NCBI GenBank assembly: GCA_030248215.1
Contig: JASANG010002381.1
Location: 1 to 64,000 of the forward strand
Source of the DNA: Enoplolaimus lenunculus
Taxonomy: Eukaryota > Nematoda > Enoplea > Enoplida > Thoracostomopsidae
DNA: 64,000 nt
Reading direction: 5' to 3'
Shown: positions 27,101 to 33,242 of the stretch, piece after piece
Numbering within the stretch: the stretch's first letter is position 1
Layout of the letters: each line of letters begins with the position of its first letter
Translations under genes and position numbers: made by a program
Notes under the pieces: model-generated
The model's database searches: none
Told to the model about the DNA's origin: nothing
The model's input: the letters and a program-made list of their open reading frames with translations, nothing else

Positions 27101-30100
27101 TGTTCTTAGATTAATGGGTGATAGAGTTCGTTGGATCCGCCTTGTTATATTTGCAGATATATATATATATATAAATAAATATATATATATATGCATATAT
27201 ATATAATATATATAATATATATACAAATATTAGATTTGGATATAAACGATTCGAAGGTTCAAGCGTTTTTAAAAACCATTTTGAACTGCGCTATTCTTAA
27301 ATTCAGTATTAATCACATATTTTTTGAAAATTTATACTTGTAATCGGTCATTGTGTTGCAAAACATAGAACAACTTCATAAAAAGAAAAACTTCATAAAA
27401 ATTATTTTTATATTCCACTTAAAAACAGTATAATGCTCGACAGTGTGCTACCGATTGCATGAATTTGAGTAAATCATACATTTCTCGGCCAACGTGTAGA
27501 ACAGACGCGGAGCACGCAGTAGTATAAGCAAGTTAGTACACCTAAGCCTATTAAGCGTAAGAGTGAGCATACACCTAAGCCTAAGCGTAAACAAAAAATT
27601 AGTCTAAAGCTTAAACTAACTCTATTGCAGTTCCGAGAAATAACGTTCCGCCGCTGAACTTTACATGAACCCCATTTTTTATTTACCAAGTGGACACTAT
27701 TTTGTGTTTTTGAACCAAGATACGCTGCATATGAGTTTGCGATGGCATGATATTAAAATAGTCACAAGGTATAGCACCGCGATAATGGTTCGAGGACTCG
27801 TCTACCCAACGTGGTGTCCGCTGTCGACGGACCAATGAGGTAAATACCCGCTGTCTCAACCATTTCTGCACTGTTGTTCAAAAACCATCTCAAAACCAGC
27901 TCAAAATGCTGCCAACTGCAAAAATTGTACAATATGGTAACGTAGAGCGTACAATATTGCTAAAATGAGAAAATCTCACGTAATGCAAACATATGCTGAT
28001 GTTTGCTCTGCCAGCAATTATGCATAGGCTTAAAGTATGCAATTTAATTGCAGAATTGCAGTTTAAAAATATGTAACATTCTATCTCAATTAATAAATCT
28101 GTGCTGGGTCTGTGTGATAAAGCATGAGATGTGGGACCAAGCATTTCGCTAAGATAAAAGGGCAGCGGCATTAAGCAGATGTTTAGCAACGTATTTAATA
28201 ATGATTAATGCAAAGCTTGTTAAATCAGCGTTCTAAATATGCAAACAAGAGTGTGGAATTTTTACTAAAATTGAAATGCATTGCGTTTGATCGCTCACTT
28301 CAACGCCGCAGGAGAACCGGATGGCAAATATGAACCTAAGCTAAATCGAAATATAATCTTATGCGGGTTCGTATCCAAGAGGTGGCCAGGGGAGGCAACC
28401 AACTGAACAATTTTGCTGTCCCTAGAAAATTTTCAACCTTGCTTTGTGAGTCAACGGAAAACCTTGTATATCCCTCCTGAAATTTTTTAGCAGACTACCA
28501 AGGTGAGCTGGCTACGTGTCTGATTCTACGCCTGAGCTCTCATCTACGCAGTTACCTTAACCTAAGACCTGCAGCTTTGTCAGATATCGCTTCTTGAGTG
28601 TTTGGCTTATAATAGTTGTTTCAGTTTTGGTTGCAGCGTTTTCTGCGGTTTGTGATATATGTTTCAATGCAAAATATCTGCTACAGGTACAACGCAAACC
28701 TTCTTTTCTGAATATCCCATTGAAATTTTTTGATCCCTCTAAACATGCTGCACTATGTGGCTATGAGCTGGGTGCCCTCATTTTACGCTATTAAAGGGTT
28801 CACGTTATAACTGGAGCAACTCGGAACACGTTTTTCCTATTAAAATAGCGGGTAACATTTTGTCTGCACGTCGAAAAAATATCAGTCGGAAACAGTAACG
28901 TAGAAGCATACTCAGCATTAACTTTTTCACTATTTTCTTATTGCGCACAAACTATAGTGTCCTATACAATATCATGGGATATTTAGTAGAGCTAGCTTTG
29001 GAATAACATATGATATTCGCATAACTGTCTCGTGGTATCGTGCGATATATTGCTTTATGTGTACAATGATCCCTTGAGATCAGCGATTTGTAAGCCAATG
29101 TCATGCAACATTCACATTTTTTCGTCATATCCGCTATAATACTTTGTGTTACGTGAAATCAACATAGACAAAACGTGTTCCAGGCTGACCCAGTTATAAC
29201 GTGAACCCCGCAAGTAGGCAAAGCCCACAATGACTATTCGCCCGTCGTTCAGGCGCAAGTTATCAACAATAACGCAACGCCTGAACACAACTGAGTATAA
29301 ATTCAGAACAACAAAACAACTTTGACTTTCAATGTTTAGCAAGAAAATTTGTAAAGTCTGCAGTTAAGAGGTTACTTAAAATCTGTAAACAAGTAATAGA
29401 CTCATAAATAGGGAACTTAAACATTTAGACTTGTTTTGTTAACTTAGCATCGAATTACACACTTGTATGCTCAGTTCAATCTTGCTCCGCGTTTGGCCAC
29501 ATAAGATTAAAGCGGCCGCTTGAACTGATGTTGTGCTTAGACTTGATCCAAATTTTAATCCTGATGCCTTTCTGCTCTTATATGCTTCCATTTCATTGAA
29601 GCCTAATGATAAGGTTTAGGCAAAAACTTAGGCCGAATTTTAGGCACAGGTATGCTTTTTTGTATAACCTATGCTGAGTGAGATATATGAAAAAGTGTAC
29701 AATGACCCCAAGTCTAAGAGTAAATGTGGGAGAATACGTATAAGAACCCAAAGGCTAAGCGTAAATGTGGATGAAAGGGTAGAAAAATCCAAGCCTAAGC
29801 GTAAATGTGGATGAAAGGGTAGAAGGATCCCAAGCCTAAGCGTAAATGTGGATGAACGTGAAGAAGAATCCCAAGCCTAAACGTAAATGTGGATGAAAGG
29901 GTAGAAGGATCCCAAGCCTACGCGTAAATGTGGATGAACGTGAAGAAGAATCCCAAGCCTAAGCGTAAATGTGGATGAAAGGGTAGAAGGATCTGAAGCC
30001 TAAACGTAAATGTGGATGAAAGTGTAGAAGGATCCCAAGCCTACGCGTAAATGTGGATGAACGTGAAGAAGAATCCCAAGCCTAAACGTAAATGTGGATG

Positions 30101-32460
30101 AAAGGGTAGAAGGATCCCAAGCCTAAACGTAAATGTGGATGAAAGTGCAGAAGGATCCCAATCCTAAGCGTAAATGTGGATGAAAGTCTACAAGAATTAA
30201 AGCCAAAGCGCAAATATAAGTGAATGTGTGCAAGAACTCTACAGTCCTATCATAGCAAAATAAAACTCAATAACACAGATTGCTGTTGAAAACAAATCAC
30301 AAAACTTCATTCCATAGCCATAGTTTGTGGCCAAACCTTCAAAATCAGCAAACACCTGATTCGGCTAAAAAGCTCAAAACCCGAAACAAAGACTCGAGGT
30401 TTATAATACTGGAAATATCGATTTTGCCAACATTTTTAAAATTAACCTAAAAAATAGGTGTTCTTCGAACGAAGCGTTCCAATAATCTCTTTTCAGCAAA
30501 ATTCGTATTAACTTTAACATCAGGTATATACCTGAGAGTATACGTCCACAATGTTAATTCTGGAAACGTTACACAAACTGAGTCAAATAAATATTTTAGA
30601 ATTGTAATATAACACTGTAAAAAATGTTCTATAATTCAACGACCTAATGAATATGATCTTCAAACATCAGTTTATAGGTAAATAATTTACAAATACAATG
30701 TAAATTGGTTCATTCAAAGGCAACATAATTCCTGATTTAAACAGTTAACTTCAATATACATCACGTTTTCGATATGCTTCATCTTGGATAATATTCTCAA
30801 AAGCCTATTACACCGTAGCTTAACACATACACAGGCCCGTAGCCAGCTCACTTGCTAGGGGGGTGGCTAAAAATTTCAGGAGGGGCATACACGGGTTTTC
30901 GATGACTTAGGTTGAACATTTTCTAGGAGGGGCCAAATTTTTTTCACGTGGAGAAGCCGAGCCATCTGGCACCTTTCTGGCTACGGGTCAGCCCTTGAAC
31001 CTACACCAGACATACCGTCGGTTCTATCATATCGAGCTGCACTGTGTAATGCCGAACCGTGGCAGTACGGCACCGCGCCCTTAAAAAGCGGTGTCTTCCA
31101 GTGAGGCGTTCGGCGACTCGGGTACGATCGCCGAACGGCGTTAGCAAAATGGAAAAGCATAGCGCCAGTGAAATTTTTATTTTCTTTCACAAACTTACCA
31201 CAAATCGACCTTTTAGAATGGATCCTGCTTGTCCGATGTACAGCTTTGATGCGTCGTCAAAAATAAGCCGGTTCGGCTTTCGCGGTGGGACTTCGACCTT
31301 TTGAAATTCGCGACAATTCAAAAACAACGCCACCGTGTTGCGGTCAACTTTCAACGCGAATTGAGTCCATTTGCCAGTGAACGAAGGTACCAGAAACGAC
31401 GCCAGCGATCGAGATTCGGTGTCGCGGCCGTGATCCGAATACAAGAGTGAAATATTGGTATATTTATGCTGAACACCTTCTAAGCGAACCCCAAGTTCGA
31501 CGATTGTATCGAACGGATTCACAACGGCGAATAAGTAACCTTCGGTGTCAGCTTTGGGTTTGACAGTTGTAAGTATGGCGAAGTTTTTGAAAAACTTTTT
31601 CGGCAGGTATAGCCGGTACGGAGCACGGACCGTGTGAGGGCCGTCTTTGAATCCGATGCTCGGAAGGTTTTCTTTGCCACGGTCGGTGTACAGAAACGGA
31701 TCAGAAATGGGCTGACGGATGGCTGATAACAAATCTGTGTCGACTTCGGTATCTGAAATTATAAAATTGCACAAATTACTTAGCTAATAGATAAAAGATA
31801 ATTGATAGGATCCATGAGTCTGCTTAAAGATACATGGAACTTATAGAATGACAAACAGCGGCGTTTACAAAAAGGGGATAAGGACATAAATCTCATAGCG
31901 GAATTTTTAGCGAAATGAGGAAAAAACCACTTTCATAGGCCTTGAACTGTTTCTCGATCGTTAATATCGCTTGCATCAAGCTGCTACATGAGGTTATACT
32001 TTCTCGCTTGAAACGTCTGGCTGCATGCTGTTGACCGATCAAAAACCATAAGCGATGCGAAAAATTTGTCAAACGGAAAAGATACTTTGCTTTTTGGGGG
32101 TTAATACATTTTTCAGGTGGTTGATCCATTTTTTATTTTTAGTGAAAATTTGTTTATATCCGGTTGCTAAAGGTGTTATAACCATTGTGACCTCAAAAAT
32201 TTGAATTTATCACCAGTTATTCATTATTAATAGCACATGAATGTTATATTATTATCATCAAGGAAATTTCAACTAAATTGGACGAAAATATCCGCATACG
32301 GCGGTGTGCTCCGACAAAGTTGTAAGGCACAGGCCTTTAATTTTAAAACATCAACTAGTAATTACATTTTACCTCCAGGATAATCAAAATCATGACGGCA
32401 ATATGATAATGTGATATAAAATGGTATATACAACAGAACTGAACGCAAGGCTGCAACCAT
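22..32460 (-). CDS. COL15A1/COL18A1-like: Collagen XV/XVIII-like (multiplexin) chain, 19 exons, 3' end outside window
   Basis: Joined exons (minus strand, 5' to 3'): 32373-32460, 31199-31752, 23397-23465, 19307-19360, 18344-18371, 16253-16321, 14571-14623, 14157-14282, 12597-12701, 11412-11477, 10919-10960, 9136-9219, 8195-8284, 5083-5166, 2982-3069, 2696-2748, 1166-1219, 562-669, 22-150. All introns are GT-AG and phases agree throughout, giving 648 codons. Domains by residue: signal peptide 1-21, TSPN about 50-235, acidic SG motif about 238-247, Pro-rich linker 265-287, interrupted collagen 288-593, trimerisation motif 606-648. The TSPN block aligns by eye with vertebrate collagen XVIII (shared NISLLY, a Cys in the F-L-N-C strand, Y/F-x-GQAG, a late QC). 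The last exon carries LFVRVNGGWKTIQ, the counterpart of LYVRVQNGFRKVQ in vertebrate NC1. Family role: trimeric basement-membrane proteoglycan collagen that releases endostatin. Domain order is seen; function is from the family; endostatin itself is not in the window. The exon set lacks transcript support, so an extra or skipped symmetric exon is possible. Confidence 0.93.
151..561. other. COL15A1/COL18A1-like: Intron 18, nothing recognised
   Basis: 411 nt of AT-rich sequence between exons 19 and 18; no repeat family member seen. Confidence 0.8.
562..669 (-). CDS. COL15A1/COL18A1-like: Exon 18: last Gly-X-Y block and start of NC1
   Basis: 108 nt, phase 0-0: GDRGLGAPGPPGLPGPPGVP then GKPAVGSASGPEIVPG. 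The helix ends at GKP and the sequence turns non-helical, as at the start of NC1. Acceptor CGATTTTAG, donor CCAGGG|GTAAGT. Confidence 0.95.
670..1165. other. COL15A1/COL18A1-like: Intron 17
   Basis: 496 nt. A weak, degenerate relative of family D (about 700-850) lies next to the exon 18 acceptor; the rest is unremarkable AT-rich sequence. Confidence 0.7.
1166..1219 (-). CDS. COL15A1/COL18A1-like: Exon 17: polar NC segment
   Basis: 54 nt, phase 0-0: GDGSTYDESRRRAEKGDK. Mostly non-helical with a basic RRR run, between two collagenous exons. Acceptor ATTGTTTTAG|GGTGAC, donor GATAAG|GTAATT. Confidence 0.85.
1220..2695. other. COL15A1/COL18A1-like: Intron 16
   Basis: 1.5 kb. Holds short GC-rich palindromes with AGGCCCCGGGGCCT (1272-1285) and GGGCCCCCCTTT (1519-1530), the tRNA-like TTAA element (2000-2270) and a family C copy (about 2360-2525). 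Confidence 0.75.
2000..2270 (-). mobile_element. TTAA/CCCTTT-ended element with internal tRNA-like pol III promoter
   Basis: Bounded by TTAACCCTTT and AAAGGGTTAA, i.e. a TTAA target duplication (2000-2003, 2267-2270) and short inverted ends, as in piggyBac-type MITEs. On the minus strand a tRNA-like body (about 2047-2116) has an A box TAGTTCAGTGG (2099-2109) and a B box GGTTCGAATCT (2056-2066), with CGCCTCCCAC resembling the anticodon arm of tRNA-Gly(CCC). The acceptor stem does not pair, so it is not a working tRNA. Confidence 0.75.
2696..2748 (-). CDS. COL15A1/COL18A1-like: Exon 16: Gly-X-Y segment
   Basis: 53 nt, phase 1 in and 0 out: IQGFQGPPGERGPPGPP. Acceptor TTTATTTCAG|GCATTC, donor CCGCCT|GTGAGC. 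Together with the split base it makes six perfect triplets (54 nt). Confidence 0.95.
2982..3069 (-). CDS. COL15A1/COL18A1-like: Exon 15: glycine-rich break then Gly-X-Y
   Basis: 88 nt, phase 0 in and 1 out: GGIGTGGGFGPPVLGPQGPP then GRPGPPGPR. Acceptor GATCATTTCAG, donor CTCGAG|GTACGT. The split Gly completes with exon 16. Confidence 0.94.
3070..5082. other. COL15A1/COL18A1-like: Intron 14
   Basis: 2.0 kb. Family B element 3231-3434 with 8-bp TSD; part of family D ending at about 3994; a fold-back (family M, about 4080-4410) whose arms share TTGCAC/GTGCAA-rich words with 6420-6610. 4440-5082 shows nothing recognised. Confidence 0.7.
3231..3434. mobile_element. Family B hAT-like MITE with 8-bp TSD AGATCTGT
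   Basis: Termini GGCCCATGTA and TACATGGGCC, flanked on both sides by AGATCTGT (3223-3230, 3435-3442). Interior is (TTAGGC)n-like and includes AGTCTAAAGCTT-type words (here in reverse) shared by all full copies. Confidence 0.85.
5083..5166 (-). CDS. COL15A1/COL18A1-like: Exon 14: Gly-X-Y segment with break at its end
   Basis: 84 nt, phase 0-0: GRPGPIGPRGLGIKGDRGEP then GSSAYPFI. GLG is a two-residue imperfection. Acceptor ATTTATTAG, donor TTTATT|GTAAGC. Confidence 0.94.
6831..7171. mobile_element. Family K element interrupted by a B element
   Basis: Outer ends CACGACAATTCGTCG and TGAATTGTCGTAG are inverted; inner words GTAATCCGTAATTTCATCGA recur at 21475-21505 and, weakly, in intron 10. Confidence 0.5.
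6987..7118. mobile_element. Family B MITE with perfect 8-bp TSD GGTTTTAG, nested in a family K element
   Basis: 132 bp, near-perfect terminal inverted repeats (GGCCCATGTATAGAACAGGG). Perfect TSD GGTTTTAG at 6979-6986 and 7119-7126. Confidence 0.9.
7554..7621. repeat. Four exact 17-bp repeats, each with an E-box
   Basis: GCTACACGTGATTACTT repeated four times without change; each unit contains the palindromic E-box CACGTG. Confidence 0.95.
8195..8284 (-). CDS. COL15A1/COL18A1-like: Exon 13: uninterrupted Gly-X-Y segment
   Basis: 90 nt, ten perfect triplets: GSPGAPGPPGPPGPPGQAGP then KGEIGVPGFP. Phase 0-0, acceptor AGTTTTCAG, donor TTTCCG|GTAAGT. The length is a multiple of nine, as in classical collagen exons. 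Confidence 0.97.
8285..9135. other. COL15A1/COL18A1-like: Intron 12
   Basis: 851 nt. One family G element (8575 to about 8730) and two homopolymer G runs; a degenerate C-like stretch near 8930-9040. Confidence 0.7.
8575..8730. mobile_element. Family G hAT-like MITE, right end degraded
   Basis: CAGTGGCGGATCCAGGATTT left end, interior as in the copies at 41930 and 59832 (TAATTTTTGTCGAGATGCTG), G-run before a degraded right end. Confidence 0.8.
9136..9219 (-). CDS. COL15A1/COL18A1-like: Exon 12: Gly-X-Y segment
   Basis: 84 nt, phase 0-0: GDKGEPGGAGLPGPPGVPGK then PGEARPAP, which ends in a non-helical break (EARPAP). Acceptor TATTTCTAG, donor GCGCCG|GTAAGT. Confidence 0.95.
9680..10530. repeat. 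~160-175-bp tandem array, five copies
   Basis: Each copy has TTAGGACTTT (or a variant) followed by GGGTTTTTGGGTGCGAGGAA and GCTAATAGCTAATTTGCATA. Divergence between copies is noticeable, so it is old. Confidence 0.85.
10734..10913. mobile_element. Family H hAT-like MITE inserted at the exon 11 splice donor
   Basis: Ends ACTAGCGAATCTGG and GGATCCGCCACTG. TSD CTTACCAT (10726-10733) / CTTACCTT (10914-10921), 7 of 8; the right copy spans the exon 11-intron 11 junction (exon starts at 10919 on the plus coordinate). Confidence 0.85.
10919..10960 (-). CDS. COL15A1/COL18A1-like: Exon 11: short Gly-X-Y exon with a transposon at its donor
   Basis: 42 nt, phase 0-0: GDQGVPGIGRHGAK. Acceptor TTACTTCTAG, donor GCTAAG|GTAAGC. 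The donor lies inside the target-site duplication of an H-family element (10734-10913), whose other copy is at 10726-10733. Confidence 0.92.
10961..11411. other. COL15A1/COL18A1-like: Intron 10
   Basis: 451 nt, largely a degenerate family K element (about 11085-11285; words CTCGTCGACC and GTAATCC as in the copies at 6831 and 21443). Confidence 0.6.
11412..11477 (-). CDS. COL15A1/COL18A1-like: Exon 10: Gly-X-Y segment
   Basis: 66 nt, phase 0-0: DGVVTQAGPPGPQGPRGPKG then DR. It starts with a short non-helical DGVVTQA. Acceptor ATTTTTTCAG, donor GACAGA|GTAAGT. Confidence 0.95.
11478..12596. other. COL15A1/COL18A1-like: Intron 9
   Basis: 1.1 kb. Family A palindromic MITE 11528-11737, then a B-like fragment with a C-rich patch (11858-12070) and an H-family copy (about 12110-12297). 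Confidence 0.7.
11528..11737. mobile_element. Family A palindromic MITE
   Basis: 210 bp; ends CACTGTAAAAAAATGCTGAG and CTCACCATTTTTTGCAGTG, arms rich in GAGTCAAATTTGACTC words. Confidence 0.85.
12597..12701 (-). CDS. COL15A1/COL18A1-like: Exon 9: Cys-containing NC break followed by Gly-X-Y
   Basis: 105 nt, phase 0-0. It encodes CMCDPGPPGSRGPQGDPGAP then GATGPVGPPGPGIGS. The CxC pair at the start of a helix could form inter-chain disulfides (inference). Acceptor AATTTTAG|TGCATG, donor GGATCG|GTAAGA. Confidence 0.95.
12702..14156. other. COL15A1/COL18A1-like: Intron 8
   Basis: 1.5 kb. Mostly the large foldback element of family I (13280-13948); a half copy of family D (about 14085-14150) abuts the exon 8 donor. 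12720-13270 shows nothing but AT-rich sequence. Confidence 0.7.
13280..13948. mobile_element. Family I long foldback element
   Basis: Arms such as TGGTTGGATTTTGAAAAG / AAATCCAACATC-type words and the centre around GAATTATATACCATTCGACG are mirrored; outer words GCGTTTGCTCAAATATGG and GGGCAAACGCAGGCTGGG. Confidence 0.75.
14157..14282 (-). CDS. COL15A1/COL18A1-like: Exon 8: Gly-X-Y with an interruption
   Basis: 126 nt, phase 0-0. GESGIGQKGEPGAPGQ runs into a non-helical stretch around SYNPTIHGVASA, then GAKGEKGDKGELAE. Such short NC breaks define multiplexins. Acceptor GATTATTCAG, donor GCTGAG|GTAAGA. A half copy of repeat family D ends directly beside the donor. Confidence 0.95.
14571..14623 (-). 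CDS. COL15A1/COL18A1-like: Exon 7: first collagenous (Gly-X-Y) segment
   Basis: 53 nt, phase 1 in and 0 out (54 with the split Gly base). It encodes IKGEKGAKGDRGPEGIK, charged Gly-X-Y triplets. Acceptor TATTTTAG|GAATA, donor ATTAAG|GTAAGA. Confidence 0.93.
15271..15543. mobile_element. Family B MITE with expanded CCTAAG core
   Basis: 273 bp. TSD AACTTGTC / AAATTGTC (7 of 8). The core is repeats of CCTAAGCCTAAGCGTATGGA type, which also creates spurious open frames on both strands rich in Lys-Pro or Leu-Arg. Confidence 0.85.
15871..16052. mobile_element. Family B MITE
   Basis: Ends GGACCAATGTAAAGAACAGG and ACATTGGCC with CCTAAG core; no convincing TSD. Confidence 0.75.
16253..16321 (-). CDS. 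COL15A1/COL18A1-like: Exon 6: Pro/Thr-rich linker
   Basis: 69 nt, phase 1-1, acceptor ATTTACAG|ATCG, donor CGCTGG|GTGAGT. It encodes REMMPTTPPPFITPPPPEFP then AL. A Pro/Thr-rich linker before the first triple helix is usual in collagens XV/XVIII, often with O-glycosylation. The split Gly joins exon 7 as ALG-IKGEKG, the start of COL sequence. Confidence 0.85.
16520..16819. mobile_element. Family E MITE
   Basis: TACTGAAGTGACCCGAATAA to TTCGGGTCACTACAGTA, 300 bp. Confidence 0.85.
16853..17330. mobile_element. Family I long foldback element
   Basis: Related to 13280-13948. Inner palindrome CAAAAAGTTAGACACATTAT / ACAATGTGTCTAACTTTTTG; outer GCCCGCGTTTGCTGAAAAAT / AGGAAACGCGGGCTGGGG. Confidence 0.8.
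18344..18371 (-). CDS. COL15A1/COL18A1-like: Exon 5: 28-nt microexon in the NC linker
   Basis: 28 nt encoding EGLMPGSAN plus one base, phase 0 in and 1 out. Acceptor GTATTCTAG|GAAGG and donor CTAATG|GTAAGC are both good, and the phase is exactly what exon 6 needs (G+AT gives Asp). Without it exon 4 could not join exon 6 in frame, which is the main support for so short an exon. Confidence 0.75.
18372..19306. other. COL15A1/COL18A1-like: Intron 4
   Basis: 935 nt. A degenerate foldback sharing GTGCCACAAAATC with the 33107 palindrome (18511-18640) and an H-like copy (18645-18985). Confidence 0.65.
19307..19360 (-). CDS. COL15A1/COL18A1-like: Exon 4: acidic Ser-Gly (glycosaminoglycan-type) segment
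   Basis: 54 nt, phase 0-0, acceptor TATTTCAG|TATGAA, donor AATAAG|GTAAGC. It encodes YEDAGSGDEGMGPGGFNK. Ser-Gly between acidic residues is the usual xylosyltransferase acceptor context, and vertebrate multiplexins carry acidic SG motifs at this place after TSPN. Glycosaminoglycan attachment is inferred. Confidence 0.85.
19775..19832. mobile_element. Minimal 58-bp family B element with perfect TSD
   Basis: Little more than the two terminal repeats. TSD AAACATTC at 19767-19774 and 19833-19840 is perfect. Confidence 0.85.
20220..20960 (-). other. GC-richer island with unassigned ORFs inside intron 3
   Basis: Starts with a G+C-rich stretch (CCGGCCGGCCGG near 20290). It carries minus-strand open frames at 20552-20860 (contains QPFCDFSNGFRRYIG) and 20341-20616 that overlap in different frames. 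No family recognised. The CGAGCGAAGCGAG word at 20826 recurs at other sites. Likely a decayed mobile element rather than an exon, since neither frame has matching splice signals for the collagen gene. Confidence 0.25.
21159..21354. mobile_element. Family B variant (ATGTTACTTTAAGGGGCG ends)
   Basis: Inverted ends with TTACTTTAAGGGGCGT and a TTAGGC-type core. Flanks CATACAGC and CATACAGA give a 7 of 8 TSD. Confidence 0.75.
21443..21630. mobile_element. Family K element
   Basis: GCAATTCGTCGCCAGACAAC start and the words CTTGTAATCCGAAATGTCAT, as in 6831-7171. Confidence 0.5.
22034..22243. mobile_element. Family A palindromic MITE
   Basis: 210 bp, same ends (CACTGCGAAAAAATGGTGGG / CACCATTTTTTGCAGTG), flanked by TGTA and TACA. 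Confidence 0.85.
23397..23465 (-). CDS. COL15A1/COL18A1-like: Exon 3: end of TSPN domain
   Basis: 69 nt, phase 0-0, acceptor CGTTTCAG|GGTTC, donor TCAGCG|GTAAAT. It encodes GSIQELRIFADPHEAEMQCD then ESA. G-x-I-x-E-L-R/K is the final strand of TSPN domains, and QC is the second conserved disulfide cysteine. It follows exon 2 after a 7.7-kb intron. Confidence 0.93.
23672..23869. mobile_element. Family A palindromic MITE
   Basis: 198 bp, CACTGCAAAAAATGGTGAAT to CACCATTTTTTGCAGTG; lies 206 bp past the exon 3 acceptor in intron 2. Confidence 0.85.
25592..25769. repeat. 89-bp tandem duplication
   Basis: GTGCAGTAGCCAGAGCCAAA starts at 25592 and 25681; the copies differ at only a few bases. Confidence 0.95.
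27157..27235. repeat. (TA)n microsatellite
   Basis: Imperfect TATATA run in intron 2. Confidence 0.95.
27487..27672. mobile_element. Family B MITE
   Basis: GGCCAACGTGTAGAACAG end, CCTAAGCGTAA core and the conserved AGTCTAAAGCTTAAACTAAC block; imperfect TSD (CATTTCTC / CATTTTTT). Confidence 0.7.
28797..29209. mobile_element. Family L foldback element
   Basis: GGTTCACGTTATAACTGG and CCAGTTATAACGTGAACC ends, 413 bp; ACACGTTTTTCC / AAACGTGTTCC further in. Confidence 0.8.
29711..30200. repeat. 41-bp minisatellite, about 11-12 copies
   Basis: Unit includes AAGCCTAAGCGTAAATGTGG then ATGAAAGGGTAGAAGGATCCC; two unit types (GGGTAGAAGG and CGTGAAGAAG) alternate in places. It resembles the CCTAAGCGTATGGATGA core of family B. 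Confidence 0.9.
31199..31752 (-). CDS. COL15A1/COL18A1-like: Exon 2: thrombospondin N-terminal-like (TSPN / laminin-G-like) domain
   Basis: 554 nt, acceptor TTTCAG|ATACC, donor TTTGTG|GTAAGT, phase 1 in and 0 out. This is the only long open exon of the gene (residues 30-214). It encodes a beta-sandwich of the TSPN class with YLPKKFFKNFAILTTVKP, YLFAVVNPF, ELGVRLEG, NISLLYSDHG, SFTGKWTQFALKVDRNTVAL, FLNCREF and KLYIGQAG, in the same order as vertebrate collagen XVIII NC11. NIS in NISLLY is an N-glycosylation sequon. The Cys in FLNC is expected to pair with the QC in exon 3. Confidence 0.95.
31753..32372. other. COL15A1/COL18A1-like: Intron 1, nothing recognised
   Basis: 620 nt of AT-rich sequence between the signal-peptide exon and the TSPN exon; no repeat family member seen. 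Confidence 0.75.
32373..32460 (-). CDS. COL15A1/COL18A1-like: Exon 1: start codon and signal peptide
   Basis: 88 nt, ending phase 1 at GGAG|GTAAAA. It encodes MVAALRSVLLYIPFYITLSY then CRHDFDYPG. The hydrophobic core VLLYIPFYITLSYC is a typical secretion signal with likely cleavage near residue 21. The ATG is the first Met after an in-frame TGA (minus-strand complement of 32506-32508) and has G at -3 and G at +4. The split codon joins to exon 2 as GAT (Asp). Confidence 0.85.
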
Positions 32461-32579
32461 TACGGTAGATTGGCACTGTTGTTTTGAATTGAAATGGTTT
32501 TTAACTCATTTAGGAGTAAAAATGTGTAAAAAAATATTATACAAGTTGTTCTAAGGACATTATTAACTATTACTATTTA

Positions 32580-32597
32580 AATTATATATATAATTAT
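32580..32597 (-). promoter_or_regulatory. Possible TATA element of the collagen gene
   Basis: A palindromic ATTATATATATAATTAT run lies about 120-135 nt upstream of the start codon. It could place transcription start near 32555 and give a short 5' UTR. Such runs are common in AT-rich DNA, so this is only positional support. Confidence 0.2.
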
Positions 32598-32644
32598 AGC
32601 TAGAATACTGGTAGTGTAGCGGATATATCAAAAATGCCAATGTT

Positions 32645-32940
32645 AAGCTCTATTCATACATGCAAGTTTTTACAGCAAATTCTTGAACGTGCAACTTTCA
32701 CGGGCAAGTTTGGTCACAAAGCAGCTATGAGGTTCTTGCAGCTGCAAACTATTCACTGGAATTCATGCTATTTAATTTAAATCGCACCTGTGAATGCAGT
32801 TGCAAGTCGCGTGACTTTCTTACACCTGCAGTTTAATTGTTCAATCGGAATGTTCCTTTGAAAATACTTGCAGCTGCAAGTATGCAATGTGGCAGCTGCG
32901 AGTTCTCGCTGCAAAAACTTGCACGTGTGAATGCTGCTTT
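32645..32940. mobile_element. Family J foldback just upstream of the collagen start
   Basis: Inverted ends around TATTCATACATGCAAGTTTT and AAACTTGCACGTGTGAATG, with CTTGCAGCTGCAAG words inside; related to 47141-47416. Confidence 0.75.
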
Positions 32941-33106
32941 AGGGATGCTTAAAAACGCTTATAGCAAATTCTAAACGCAACATATTAAATTTGAACTGAC
33001 GATCAAAATTAGCAAATGTCAACAGATCAGACCAAACAGCAAAACCTTCCTTCAGAAATTTTGGTTTTCTAGTGACGTTTTGGGCCCTTGTTATTATGTG
33101 CCATTC

Positions 33107-33242
33107 ACAGTAATTTTGTTACCGGGCCACAAAATCACCAATAAACTGGGCCTATGCTCGAACTCGGTTTCAAAGTAACTTCGTGATAGTCCTGGTCTAT
33201 AATAGATTTTGTGGCACCGTTGACTAAATTATTGTGAACGGC
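33107..33242. repeat. 136-bp palindromic element
   Basis: TTCACAGTAATTTTGTTACC and the inverse AAATTATTGTGAAC with GCCACAAAATC / GATTTTGTGGC next inside; a degraded relative is at 18511-18640. Confidence 0.8.

Larger units (their letters stand above)
23466..31198. other. COL15A1/COL18A1-like: Intron 2, the longest intron
   Basis: 7.7 kb. Contains a family A MITE (23672-23869), an H-like copy (24040-24210), a ~49-bp tandem duplication (24729-24830), D copies (25316-25512 and 25830-25907), an 89-bp tandem duplication (25592-25769), a (TTA)n and a (TA)n stretch (26723-26744; 27157-27235), C copies (26948-27094, 28365-28522, 30833-30990), a B element (27487-27672), foldback L (28797-29209) and a 41-bp minisatellite (29711-30200). 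31000-31150, beside exon 2, is GC-richer but unassigned. Confidence 0.7.

Noticed and set aside
28594-28794. Plus-strand ORF with a hydrophobic start
   Set aside because: It begins at TTG rather than ATG and has no convincing donor; it abuts the L foldback.
31059-31304. Plus-strand ORF opposite the TSPN exon
   Set aside because: Antisense shadow of exon 2.
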